From: Hymenobacter rubidus
GTDB lineage: Bacteria > Bacteroidota > Bacteroidia > Cytophagales > Hymenobacteraceae
Reading direction: 5' to 3'
Length of the DNA: 57,501 nt
Assembly (NCBI RefSeq): GCF_016734815.1
Contig: NZ_JAERQF010000034.1
Coordinates: forward strand, 1-57,501
In this document: piece by piece, positions 33,289-41,457 of the stretch
Layout: every line of letters begins with the position of its first letter
Position numbering within the stretch: position 1 is the first letter of the stretch
Notes under the pieces: generated by a model
Told to the model about the DNA's origin: nothing
The model's input: only the letters and a program-made list of their open reading frames with translations
Database searches by the model: none
Program-made: the position numbers and the translations under genes

Positions 33289-35265
33289 ATGATGATAACA
33301 ATACGTGGTTTTTTGTCGGGCTGGATGGTGTTGCTGGTGGGGCAGGTTTGGGCGCAAACTACCCAGGTACTGCGCGGGCGGGTGCTGGATGCGGAAACCC
33401 ACCAGCCCATTCCGAACGCGCAGGTGGGCGTGGCCAACAACCGCATTGGCACCAGCACCAACGACGACGGGCGCTTTGCGCTCAGCATTCCGCCAGCCTA
33501 CGCGCAGGAGGTGCTGACGGTGGCCCTGCTGGGCTACAAAAACCATAGCAAAGCCCTGCCGCCGCTACCGGGGCCGGAACTGCTCATCGAGCTAAAGCTT
33601 GCGCCGGCCGCCCTGGGCGAGGTGCAGGTGACGGGCTCGGTGCTGGGCATTGTGCGCGAGGCCGTGGACCGCATTCCACAGAACTACCCGGTGCGGCCCA
33701 CGCGGCTGGAAGGCTTCTTTCGGGAGTCGGATGAGGAAATGGACAAGGGCCAGTACCGCTACCTGGGCGAGGCCGTGCTAAAGGTGCTGAAGGCGCCCTA
33801 CACGCAGCCCAAGGACAATGGCGAAATCGTGATTGAGCAGTCGCGCAAGGTCGATTTGCAGTTTCAGAACAAGACCAGCCTGGTGCAGGAAGGCTGGTAC
33901 GCGGGGCCGTTTATTCCGCACCGGTTCGATTTTGCGCACAACCGGCCGGCCTTCATCAGCGAAAATGGCTTTAAGAATTACGATTACAAGCTGGCCGACC
34001 TCACCACTTACAACGACCGGCCGGTGTACATTATCGAGTTTGGCCCGAAGCCGAAAAACAACGCCGACTTTCAGGGCCGGATGTACATCGACCAGCAGAG
34101 CTATGCTTTTCTGGCCGCCGAGTGGCACCGCACGCCGGCCGGTATCCGGCACGAGGTGATGCTCGGCAGCTTCGACGCCGAAGAGCGGGCCTACCGCACC
34201 GATTATCAGTTCTATGCCGGGCGTTGGCACCTGAAAAGCGTGTGGTACAACACCGTGGGCAAAACGATGACGGGCGTGCGGCTGCACCACCTCAGCGAAT
34301 TCCTCACCACGGCCATCGACACGGCCCAGAGCCCGGCGCCGGAGTACATCGAAAGAGCGCAGTTCCGGGACGTGTTCCGGCAAAATGCGGTGCGCTACGA
34401 CTCGGCTTTCTGGAAAAACTACACCACGCTGCTGCCGCCCGAGCAGCTGCGCCACGCCCTACGCGACCAGGAGCGGCAGCAGCACGCCGAGCAGCTGTTT
34501 GGCACGCCCACCTCACCCGCCGCCAAACCAACCAAGAGTCCATTATTGGCGGTGCTGGGGCGCTTGCGCTTTGGGCCTTCGGGTGGGCTGCTGCCCCTGA
34601 CCGCTACGGCCGCCGATATTGGCCTGAGCTTTGCGCCGGTGGGCTCGTCGTTTCAGGCGCAGGCCCAGTGCCGTACGCCGGCCAGTACCGTGGCGCTTTA
34701 TTACAGCGGCCTTTTTAATGGCAACTTTCAGTTTGATTTTACCAAAAAACTGGCAGCTTATTACAGCATCCGAAATGTGAAGGGCGATTTTCGGGGCCAG
34801 GGGCTGGAAACCGGCCTGACGTACGAGCACAACTTCAACCCACGCCACCGGCCCATTTTAGGCCGCGTTGGGGTGGCCTATTTCACGCAGCGGGTGAGCT
34901 ACGATTGCGGCACATTTGCCAATGCTGACGAAGGCCTGCGAATAGACGGCACCAAGCTGAACGCCGATAAAATCAGCGTGGCCGTGCAGCAGTTCACCGA
35001 GGGCTGGATGCCCCGGCTGGGCATGGGCGTGGAGGTGACCCACTTCCTGGAAGTGGTGGCCGATGCCGGCTTGCTGCTGCCCTGGCGCACCCGCAGCGAG
35101 CTGCACCTGGCCGAGGAAAGCGGATTTTTCCTCTGGCGGAATAACGTTGATTTGGCGCTGCCGGCCGCCGGTGCCACAGTACTCGTGAACAATGCCCCCG
35201 CCGCCGCGCCCTGGTCGTTAGGCCGGCCAGTGCTCACGGTGGGCATTTTGTACCGGGTGCGGTAG
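33289..35265 (+). CDS. CarboxypepD_reg-like outer-membrane protein, paralogue 1
   Basis: About 658 residues from the ATG pair at 33289/33292, which starts a signal peptide (cleavage near VWAQ, residue 22). A carboxypeptidase-regulatory-like domain follows (QVLRGRVLDAETHQPIPNAQ, GRFALSIPPAYAQE), then a large region with SVLGIVREAVDRIPQNYPVRP and, from about residue 450, beta-strand-rich segments ending in an aromatic strand typical of an outer-membrane barrel. No TonB plug is recognisable. I do not know a function; such two-part proteins are common in Bacteroidota. The next gene is a close tandem paralogue with nearly identical N-terminal DNA. Confidence 0.8.
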   Translation: MMITIRGFLSGWMVLLVGQVWAQTTQVLRGRVLDAETHQPIPNAQVGVANNRIGTSTNDDGRFALSIPPAYAQEVLTVALLGYKNHSKALPPLPGPELLIELKLAPAALGEVQVTGSVLGIVREAVDRIPQNYPVRPTRLEGFFRESDEEMDKGQYRYLGEAVLKVLKAPYTQPKDNGEIVIEQSRKVDLQFQNKTSLVQEGWYAGPFIPHRFDFAHNRPAFISENGFKNYDYKLADLTTYNDRPVYIIEFGPKPKNNADFQGRMYIDQQSYAFLAAEWHRTPAGIRHEVMLGSFDAEERAYRTDYQFYAGRWHLKSVWYNTVGKTMTGVRLHHLSEFLTTAIDTAQSPAPEYIERAQFRDVFRQNAVRYDSAFWKNYTTLLPPEQLRHALRDQERQQHAEQLFGTPTSPAAKPTKSPLLAVLGRLRFGPSGGLLPLTATAADIGLSFAPVGSSFQAQAQCRTPASTVALYYSGLFNGNFQFDFTKKLAAYYSIRNVKGDFRGQGLETGLTYEHNFNPRHRPILGRVGVAYFTQRVSYDCGTFANADEGLRIDGTKLNADKISVAVQQFTEGWMPRLGMGVEVTHFLEVVADAGLLLPWRTRSELHLAEESGFFLWRNNVDLALPAAGATVLVNNAPAAAPWSLGRPVLTVGILYRVR

Positions 35266-35332
35266 GACAAGTGTCTTTCCGGCGAAGCCGTATACTGGGC
35301 TGAACTTGCGCGGAAGAAAAACGGGTAAACCC

Positions 35333-37276
35333 ATGCGTTTCATTGGCTTATTGCTGCTGTTGTGGATGCCGCTGCTGGCGCTGGCGCAGGCTACCCAGGT
35401 ACTGCGCGGCCGGGTGGTGGATGCCGAAACCCACCAGCCCATTCCCAACGCACAGGTAGGCGTGGCCAACAACCGCATTGGCACCAGCACCAACGACGAG
35501 GGCCGCTTTGCTCTGAGCATTCCGGCGGCTTACGCGCAGGAAAAGCTGACCGTGGCGCTGCTGGGCTACCGCAGCTATAGCCAGCCATTGCCACCGTTGC
35601 CGGGGCCGGAGCTGCGCATTGAGCTGAAAATCAGTCCGGCGGCGCTGGGCGAGGTGCAGGTAACGGGCTCAGTGCTGGGCATTGTGCGCGAGGCTGTGGC
35701 CCGCATTCCACAGAACTACCCGGTGCGGCCCTCCAAACTCACGGGCTTCTACCGCGAGTCGGACAACGACGAGGCGGGCCGACCCCGCTATCTGGTGGAA
35801 GGTTTGTTGGCGGTGTTCAAGGCCTCGTATCTGAAGCGGACGGATTTTGGCGAAGTCAAGATTGAGCAGTCGCGCAAAGTGGACCTGCGGCCCGACAAGG
35901 AACTGATACATGTGGACTGGGCGGGTGGCCCGTTTATCGCGCACCGCGCCGATTTTGTGCACGGCCGGGCCCAGTTTATCAACCCGCGCTATTTTAAGAA
36001 TTACACCTACCGCCTGGCGGCCGGCAGCAGCTACCAGGACCGCCCGGTGTACGTCATTACCTTCCAGCCCAAAGCCGGCAACCGCACCGCCGATTTCGCG
36101 GGCCGCATGTACATCGACCAGGACACTTACGCCTTTCTGGGGGCCGAGTGGCACGCCACGCCCGTTGGCCTGCGCCACTCGCCCAATACCGCCAGCTCGC
36201 GCACCTTGCGCGCCAGCTACCAGCCCTACGCCGGCCGCTGGCACCTGAAAAGCGTGTGGTGGCAAACCAAAGCCCACCTGCCCATTGGGGCCGACCTCAG
36301 CTACTTCGGGGAATTTCTGACCACGGCCATCGACACGGCGCAGGGCCCGCTGCCGGGCTACACCGAGCGAGCCCAGGACGAAGACGTATTTTTGCGCAAC
36401 GAGGTGGCCTACGATTCGGCCTTCTGGCGCGGCCAGACCACGCTGCTGCCCTCGGCGGCCCTTCGCCAGCAGGTGCTCGACCAGCAGCGCCAGCAACGGG
36501 TCGATTCCTTGTTTCGGCCGGCTGCGGACGCGGCCGCGCCCGCCGCGAAAAAAGAAGGCTGGCTGGGGCAGTTGTTCGACCGGTTTCGGTTTGGGTCGGC
36601 GGTGGGGGCGTGGCCTTTGTTGGTGCCGGGCGCCAACCTGGCCGTGGCGTATGCGCCGGCCGGCTCCGTCTTTCGGCTGCAAGCCACCCCGGCCGTGGCG
36701 GCCCAGTCCATCACCGGCATGTACCGCATTGCCTACGAGGTGGAGCTGTGGCACGGGCTGGCCGTGCGCCTGGGCACGCAAAGCCTGTTCCGGGGCTTCG
36801 ATGGCGCGGGCTGGGACGCGGGCTTCGGCTACCAGCGCAACATCAATCCGGCCCACCGGCCCATCTACGGCCGGGTAGGCCTGAGCTACAACCGGCAAGC
36901 CGTGGGCCGCCGGCTGGGCACCTTCGACAACCCCGACGCCGGCCTGCGCGTGGCCGGCACGCGCCTCGGGGCCGACAAGCTGAGCGCCCAACTCCAACAA
37001 GTGAACGATGCCCTGCTGCCCACCCTGGGGCTGGGCGTGGAGTTGACCCACAAAATAGAGCTGGTGGCCGACCTGGGCTATCTGCTGCCCACGCGCAACG
37101 CGACCCAGCTGGAGCTGAGCGAGGAAAGCGGCTTTTTCCTCGCCCGCAGTTCGGCCGCCATCGATTTGCCCCATCCCGACGTAAGCCTGCGCGTGAATGA
37201 CCAGCCCGCCGCCGTGCTGCCCTGGCAGCAGCAGCGGTGGCTCCTTAGCCTGGGGCTGGTGTTCCGTGCCCGCTGA
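35333..37276 (+). CDS. CarboxypepD_reg-like outer-membrane protein, paralogue 2
   Basis: A 647-residue tandem paralogue of the preceding gene, starting at the ATG at 35333 (MRFIGLLLLLWMPLLALAQ, cleavage after Ala18). The regulatory-like domain (RVVDAETHQPIPNAQVGVA) and the AALGEVQVTGSVLGIVREAV block are almost identical to paralogue 1, whereas the middle and the barrel region diverge. The pattern suggests duplication followed by divergence of the surface part, with the shared N-terminus kept similar by selection or gene conversion. It ends six bases before the DNA glycosylase, so both may be cotranscribed. Confidence 0.8.
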   Translation: MRFIGLLLLLWMPLLALAQATQVLRGRVVDAETHQPIPNAQVGVANNRIGTSTNDEGRFALSIPAAYAQEKLTVALLGYRSYSQPLPPLPGPELRIELKISPAALGEVQVTGSVLGIVREAVARIPQNYPVRPSKLTGFYRESDNDEAGRPRYLVEGLLAVFKASYLKRTDFGEVKIEQSRKVDLRPDKELIHVDWAGGPFIAHRADFVHGRAQFINPRYFKNYTYRLAAGSSYQDRPVYVITFQPKAGNRTADFAGRMYIDQDTYAFLGAEWHATPVGLRHSPNTASSRTLRASYQPYAGRWHLKSVWWQTKAHLPIGADLSYFGEFLTTAIDTAQGPLPGYTERAQDEDVFLRNEVAYDSAFWRGQTTLLPSAALRQQVLDQQRQQRVDSLFRPAADAAAPAAKKEGWLGQLFDRFRFGSAVGAWPLLVPGANLAVAYAPAGSVFRLQATPAVAAQSITGMYRIAYEVELWHGLAVRLGTQSLFRGFDGAGWDAGFGYQRNINPAHRPIYGRVGLSYNRQAVGRRLGTFDNPDAGLRVAGTRLGADKLSAQLQQVNDALLPTLGLGVELTHKIELVADLGYLLPTRNATQLELSEESGFFLARSSAAIDLPHPDVSLRVNDQPAAVLPWQQQRWLLSLGLVFRAR

Positions 37277-37282
37277 TTCCCA

Positions 37283-37894
37283 ATGACCCGTCACAAGCTC
37301 CCCGCCGCCTTCTTTCAGCGCCCCGACCCCTTGCAGATTGCCCGCGAGCTGCTGGGCAAGCATCTGTATACCAACATCGACGGCGTGGTTACAGCCGGCC
37401 GCGTTGTCGAAACGGAAGCGTATCGGCACGAGGGCGACCAGTCGCTCACCATGCACTTGCAGCGCAAGCGACAGCAGGCGCAGGGCCTATACCTGCCCGG
37501 CGGCCACGCCTACATCTATACCGTGTACAACCGCTACGCGCTGTTCAACATCACTACCCACGACGCCGAGCACCCCGACGCCGTCCTGATTCGGGCCATC
37601 GAACCAACCCTTGGCATTGACGAAATGCTGCGCCGTCGGGGCATGGTCGAGGCCAAGCGCGCCCTGACCGCCGGCCCCGGCGTGCTGAGCCAAGCCCTGG
37701 GCATCACGCCCGCGCTAACCGGCCGGCTCGTGACGGGTGAAACAGTTTGGTTTGAGGACCACGGCGAAACCCTTGCCCCGGCCGACATCGTGGCCAGTGC
37801 CCGCGTGGGCCTGGAATACGCGGGCACCGAAGCGGCCGGGTTGCCGTGGCGCTTCCGCCTGAAGGACAGCAAGTGGACCAGTCCGGCGAAGTGA
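37283..37894 (+). CDS. 3-methyladenine DNA glycosylase (AAG/MPG family)
   Basis: The 203-residue protein matches the alkyladenine glycosylase family, which removes alkylated and deaminated purines in base-excision repair. The catalytic motif VVETEAYRHEGD places the water-activating glutamate at Glu45 with Tyr47 after it, as in human AAG (Glu125, Tyr127). Other conserved parts are GHAYIYTVYNRYALFNI and LTAGPGVLSQALGI. Length is normal for bacterial members. It starts six bases after paralogue 2 of the outer-membrane pair, an odd operon partner, so the linkage is probably only positional. Confidence 0.93.
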   Translation: MTRHKLPAAFFQRPDPLQIARELLGKHLYTNIDGVVTAGRVVETEAYRHEGDQSLTMHLQRKRQQAQGLYLPGGHAYIYTVYNRYALFNITTHDAEHPDAVLIRAIEPTLGIDEMLRRRGMVEAKRALTAGPGVLSQALGITPALTGRLVTGETVWFEDHGETLAPADIVASARVGLEYAGTEAAGLPWRFRLKDSKWTSPAK

Positions 37895-38118
37895 GGCTGT
37901 CAACTGAACTTATAAGGGGAAGGCCCGGTATGTTTTGGGCGAAATCTGAGTTCACAAAACCCATCTCAGAATAGCTTTTCGTGAACATTGAAAGGTGAAC
38001 GAGTTGCTTAAACGCTAACCATCCGCTTTTATGCCTTTGCCCGTTTTAGCGGATGCCTCGTTGTATGGTTTACTCATAATGAGCGACTACTGTGCGTAAG
38101 TATTGCTATTTTTCCTGG

Positions 38119-38478
38119 ATGAAAAAGCTCGTGGTTGGGTGCGCATTCCTGTTCGGGTACCTGCCGGGTTGGGCGCAGTCGCTGCCGGCCACCGGTACCC
38201 GAACCGCGGAGGATACAGCTCAACGCGCGGCCGATTGGCGCTACCGCCGGGCTGTATACGACCAGCCCCTGCGCCCCCCGCTCGTGTACGCCCCGGCCGG
38301 GGCAGACCCCGCCTGCGTCGGCGGGCACCGAGACCACGTGATTCCCATTTACTATGGGTTGGTTGATGACGCGAAAATCCTGCGGCAGGCCAATCGGGGC
38401 CAGGCCAAGCTCGGCGGATGCTTTGTAGATGCGAACGACCCGCATTATTACTGCACGCGGCACCAGCGGTACTTGTAG
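38119..38478 (+). CDS. Small secreted hypothetical protein
   Basis: From the ATG at 38119 there are 119 residues with a signal peptide (MKKLVVGCAFLFGYLPGWAQ, cleavage after Ala19). The mature part has three cysteines (DPACVGG, GGCFVD, HYYCTRH) spaced along about 100 residues and no domain I recognise. GC and codon use match the neighbours. About 220 bases upstream hold no feature. A low-complexity Pro/Arg stretch in another frame is a shadow. Confidence 0.55.
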   Translation: MKKLVVGCAFLFGYLPGWAQSLPATGTRTAEDTAQRAADWRYRRAVYDQPLRPPLVYAPAGADPACVGGHRDHVIPIYYGLVDDAKILRQANRGQAKLGGCFVDANDPHYYCTRHQRYL

Positions 38479-38581
38479 CCGCTCCACCAAGAAGGCAAAT
38501 CGTCGCCTCGATAACTTATTGAGAGTTCAGCATAAGGGTACTAGCGTAAACGCGCTCAATTTAGAAAAACGAGGATTCTGC

Positions 38582-38619
38582 TGAATACCTCTATCGTTTT
38601 TGAATACCTCTAACGTTTT
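38582..38619 (+). repeat. Two imperfect 19-base tandem units
   Basis: TGAATACCTCTATCGTTTT is followed at once by TGAATACCTCTAACGTTTT. They lie in the 149-base gap between two convergent small genes and end nine bases before the stop of the minus-strand gene. Too few units to assign a role. Confidence 0.5.
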
Positions 38620-38627
38620 GGGCTTGC

Positions 38628-39077
38628 TTATGGCGTTACAGCAGCATCCCAAATGGCATATCCGCCGTCGTACGTGGCAATCACCATGTACCCGCCTTGC
38701 TCATCCAGCGGCGTTCGGCTGGCCACTTGCCACGGTTCGCTCGTGGCCTCTCGTGGCGCGCCCGCGAATCGCAGGTGCACGCCATTGTCAAATTCGAGCA
38801 ACAAATTCGCGTGGTCGTCGCAGGCCACTCGGGTTACATAGCGCAGGTTTACTCGGCTAAAGACCAACAGTATCTTTTCCTCCTCGGTGAGCCCAAGTGC
38901 CGGGTCAAACCGGACATTCGAGGTCATTTCCGTATCGATGGACAAGAGATGGTCGGCGGGGCCGTCGTCTCGAAATTCCAGAATAGGAATCTGGTGAGAG
39001 AGGCCAAAACTTTCCACGGCGGCTCCCAGGAGAGCTTGTTGGAGCAACGCGTTGACAGCAGTGGTAGCAGGCTTCAT
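38628..39077 (-). CDS. Hypothetical protein, possibly immunity-like (DUF6188-like)
   Basis: A 149-residue protein without signal peptide. The C-terminal half, LLLEFDNGVHLRFAGAPREA then EPWQVASRTPLDEQGGYMV, resembles small all-beta proteins of the DUF6188 kind often found with toxins, but my recognition is weak. The N-terminal half is acidic with FDPALGLTEEEKILLVF. No toxin gene is adjacent. An IS1182-like element lies 57 bases upstream of its start and may have separated it from its promoter or partner. Confidence 0.5.
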   Translation of the reverse strand: MKPATTAVNALLQQALLGAAVESFGLSHQIPILEFRDDGPADHLLSIDTEMTSNVRFDPALGLTEEEKILLVFSRVNLRYVTRVACDDHANLLLEFDNGVHLRFAGAPREATSEPWQVASRTPLDEQGGYMVIATYDGGYAIWDAAVTP

Positions 39078-39138
39078 GAGAGCAATGGTTGCGGAACCGC
39101 AAGAAACACCGTATCCCCTCTCGTTCAGCGAAACGGTA

Positions 39139-40675
39139 GTGGCTGTTGCAGAACTCGGGTTAGGAGGTTGTGTTTCTAGGAAGCGGCTTCGCGAGTGCCC
39201 GCTTTGCTGCTTCGAGGCGCCGACTTCGCCGCCAAGCGCGTGTATTAGCCGCCAGCAGGGGCCTGGGCAGGGCCATGGCCAGGCTTCGTTGTTGCTGGGG
39301 CCGGTGGTTCAGGAGCTTTTTCAGGTTGTAGGCCACGGCGGTGAGCAGCATGGTTTTGTGGGCTCCGGCCTGGCCCCGCACGTTCATCCGGCGCAGCCCG
39401 TAGTGGTGCAGCAGGTGGCCGAAAACGGGTTCGACGGTGCTTTGCCGCAGGCGCCGGTGGCGGTGCCCGCGCCGGCTTTGCTGGCGCTGCCACGCCCGAC
39501 GATAGGCCGCGTCGTAAATCGTTTTGGTGAGTTGTTTGCGCTTGGCCCCGGGCACGCATGTGGGCTTGAGCGGGCAGTGTTGGCAGTCGCCGTAGGCGGC
39601 CCAGTAGAGCTTGACCCAGCTGCCGTCGGTCGTCACCCCGTGGCGGTGAAAGGGCAGGACCTTGCCCGCCGCGCAGGTGTACGCGTCACGGCCCCGGTCG
39701 TAGGTGAAGCCCGCGATTTCGGGCTTGTACTGCCCAAAAACGGGTATCCAAGCTGTGACCTGCTGGGCTTCGAGCAGCGCGTAATTCGAGCCGTTGGCGT
39801 AGCCCGCGTCCGCTAGCAGGTCGCGTAGCCGTAGCTCGTTAGCCCGCAAGCGCCGCTGCAGGCCGGTGAGCAGCCGGGGCAGGTGCAGGCTGTCGCGGCT
39901 GTCGGCGAAATCGGCCTGCACGTGGCTGATGACGCCGCGGGCCGTGTCCACGGCCAGGCTGCAGAGGTAGTTGAGGGCACGAGCTTTGCCGGGTTTAATG
40001 GAGATGCGCGCGTCGGGGTCGGTGGGGCTGTAGTGCGTTTTGTTGCTGAGCAGGCGGGCCTTCTCGTGTTGCGCGCCCAAGGGCCCGGGCTCCGACCGGC
40101 GCTTGGCTTGCCGGGCGGCCTCGCGGCGCAAGTGGTGAGCCGGCGCCGTGCGCTCGGTTGCCTGCTTTTCGCACAAGCTGTCGAGGGAGGCGTTGGCTTT
40201 GACGGGGGCCGAGTCGACAGCCTGCGTGTCGCCGGCCACCAGGCCCCGGGCCACGCACTGGGCAAAGACGTAGTCGAAGAGGCGCTCAAACACCGCGGCC
40301 GGAAATAGCTGCCGGGTGCGGCTCACGGTCGAGTGCCAGGGCAATTCCTCGTCCACTTCGTAGCCCAGAAACCAGAGAATGTCCAGCCGTAGGGCGCAGT
40401 GCTCAACGAGGCGCCGGTCGCTGACCACGTTTTCCAGCCGGCCCACCAGCACGAGCTTGAAAAACACGACCGGGTCGAGCGAGGGCTGGCCCGTGTGGCT
40501 GTACAGGGCCCGGGTCTCCTCGTAGAGAAACGTCCAGTCGACTAGCTCAGCCAGCCGGCGGTAGCGGTTATGAGGTGGTACCCGCTCACTGAGCCGAAAG
40601 CGGACCACCTCTTTGTCGAGAAACGGCTTCTTGCCTTGCATCTCCTTTCTACGAATGTCGTTCTGCAACAGCCAC
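39139..40675. mobile_element. Complete IS1182-like insertion sequence with terminal inverted repeats
   Basis: Perfect 16-base terminal repeats GTGGCTGTTGCAGAAC (39139-39154) and GTTCTGCAACAGCCAC (40660-40675) bound a 1,537-base element. Outside them lies a 4-base direct repeat GGTA (39135-39138 and 40676-40679), consistent with a target-site duplication. It encodes one transposase on the minus strand and looks intact and recent. Confidence 0.9.
39160..40641 (-). CDS. IS1182-family transposase
   Basis: From the ATG at 40641 the protein has 493 residues, beginning MQGKKPFLDKEVVRFRLSER. The N-terminal DUF772-like region (LYSHTGQPSLDPVVFFKLVL) is followed by a DDE catalytic domain with DTQAVDSAPVKANAS (first Asp), LLADAGYANGSNY (second Asp) and QSTVEPVFGHLLHHYG (Glu). 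A Cys/His-rich part (CQHCPLKPTC) is characteristic of the family. A longer frame to 40716 would start outside the right terminal repeat and is rejected. No frameshift or stop interrupts it, so the element may be active. Confidence 0.93.
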   Translation of the reverse strand: MQGKKPFLDKEVVRFRLSERVPPHNRYRRLAELVDWTFLYEETRALYSHTGQPSLDPVVFFKLVLVGRLENVVSDRRLVEHCALRLDILWFLGYEVDEELPWHSTVSRTRQLFPAAVFERLFDYVFAQCVARGLVAGDTQAVDSAPVKANASLDSLCEKQATERTAPAHHLRREAARQAKRRSEPGPLGAQHEKARLLSNKTHYSPTDPDARISIKPGKARALNYLCSLAVDTARGVISHVQADFADSRDSLHLPRLLTGLQRRLRANELRLRDLLADAGYANGSNYALLEAQQVTAWIPVFGQYKPEIAGFTYDRGRDAYTCAAGKVLPFHRHGVTTDGSWVKLYWAAYGDCQHCPLKPTCVPGAKRKQLTKTIYDAAYRRAWQRQQSRRGHRHRRLRQSTVEPVFGHLLHHYGLRRMNVRGQAGAHKTMLLTAVAYNLKKLLNHRPQQQRSLAMALPRPLLAANTRAWRRSRRLEAAKRALAKPLPRNTTS

Positions 40676-40712
40676 GGTAATTTCAGTAAACATAATTTAC
40701 GCTCTTCCCCAC

Positions 40713-41168
40713 TCACCCATACGGATTCGCCTGCTTCATTTCCAGCCAGCGCTCGGGCCTATCCAGCGGCTCGTAGCCGAAGCGCTGGTATAGCGTGTGG
40801 GCATCGAAGGTGGCGAGCAGGTGGCGGCGCAGGTTTTGCAGGTCGGCGTGGGCCAGCATCCGGCGCACCAACCACTTCGAGAGGCCCATGCCCCGGTGCG
40901 CGGGCAGCACAAACACGTCGCAGAGCCAGGCGAAGGTGGCGCGGTCCGTCACCACGCGGCAGAAGCCGGCTTGCTGGCCGTCGGGGGCGTAGAGGCCGAA
41001 GTTGAGGGAGTTGGCAATGGCGCGCTCCACGGTGGCGCGCGGAATGTTTTTGGCCCAGTACGACTCCTCGCTCAGCCAGCGGTGAATGGCCGTGACGTCG
41101 AGCCGGGCGGGGTCGGTGCTGAGCTGGTAGCCGGAAATGGGATGGGTTTCGGTGAGAAAATCGGCCAT
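40713..41168 (-). CDS. GNAT-family N-acetyltransferase
   Basis: A 151-residue protein with the GNAT fold. The acetyl-CoA-binding motif A is WLCDVFVLPAHRGMGLSKWLV (Arg92-Gly93-Met94-Gly95), preceded by the beta4 strand AGFCRVVTDRATFAWL and followed by the C-terminal FDAHTLYQRFGYEPL motif. No signal peptide. Substrate not evident; members of this size acetylate small amines, antibiotics or peptides. The stop lies 34 bases from the IS end. Confidence 0.88.
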   Translation of the reverse strand: MADFLTETHPISGYQLSTDPARLDVTAIHRWLSEESYWAKNIPRATVERAIANSLNFGLYAPDGQQAGFCRVVTDRATFAWLCDVFVLPAHRGMGLSKWLVRRMLAHADLQNLRRHLLATFDAHTLYQRFGYEPLDRPERWLEMKQANPYG

Positions 41169-41306
41169 AAATACCTGCGAAATGAAAGCAACCGCAAGCT
41201 ACTATCGCCGGTCCAGCATCCATAAGCGACTGGGTTGCGTTAGTGTAAAAGCCCGTGGCTTCTTCTGTTTCCTTTCCTTGAAGCTTTTTAGGAAGTACCC
41301 TTTGGC

Positions 41307-41406
41307 CGTCATGCAGAGCGCAGCGAAGCATCTCGCGTGTGGTAGTAACTCAATCGTGAGAATTAGTGGAAGCACGCGAGATGCTTCGCTGCGTTCTGCA
41401 TGACGT
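41307..41406. repeat. Interspersed palindromic repeat between GNAT and sugar dehydrogenase genes
   Basis: Arms CGTCATGCAGAGCGCAGCGA and a right arm ending TTCTGCATGACG, the GCAGAGC sub-type also seen at 26453. Inner CATCTCGCGTG / CACGCGAGATG stem. It accounts for about a third of the 289-base gap between the GNAT gene and the dehydrogenase gene. Confidence 0.88.
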
Positions 41407-41457
41407 TTTACGCATTTTCCCGACTTTCTAAACAGCCACCCTTATTCTTATTTCATT

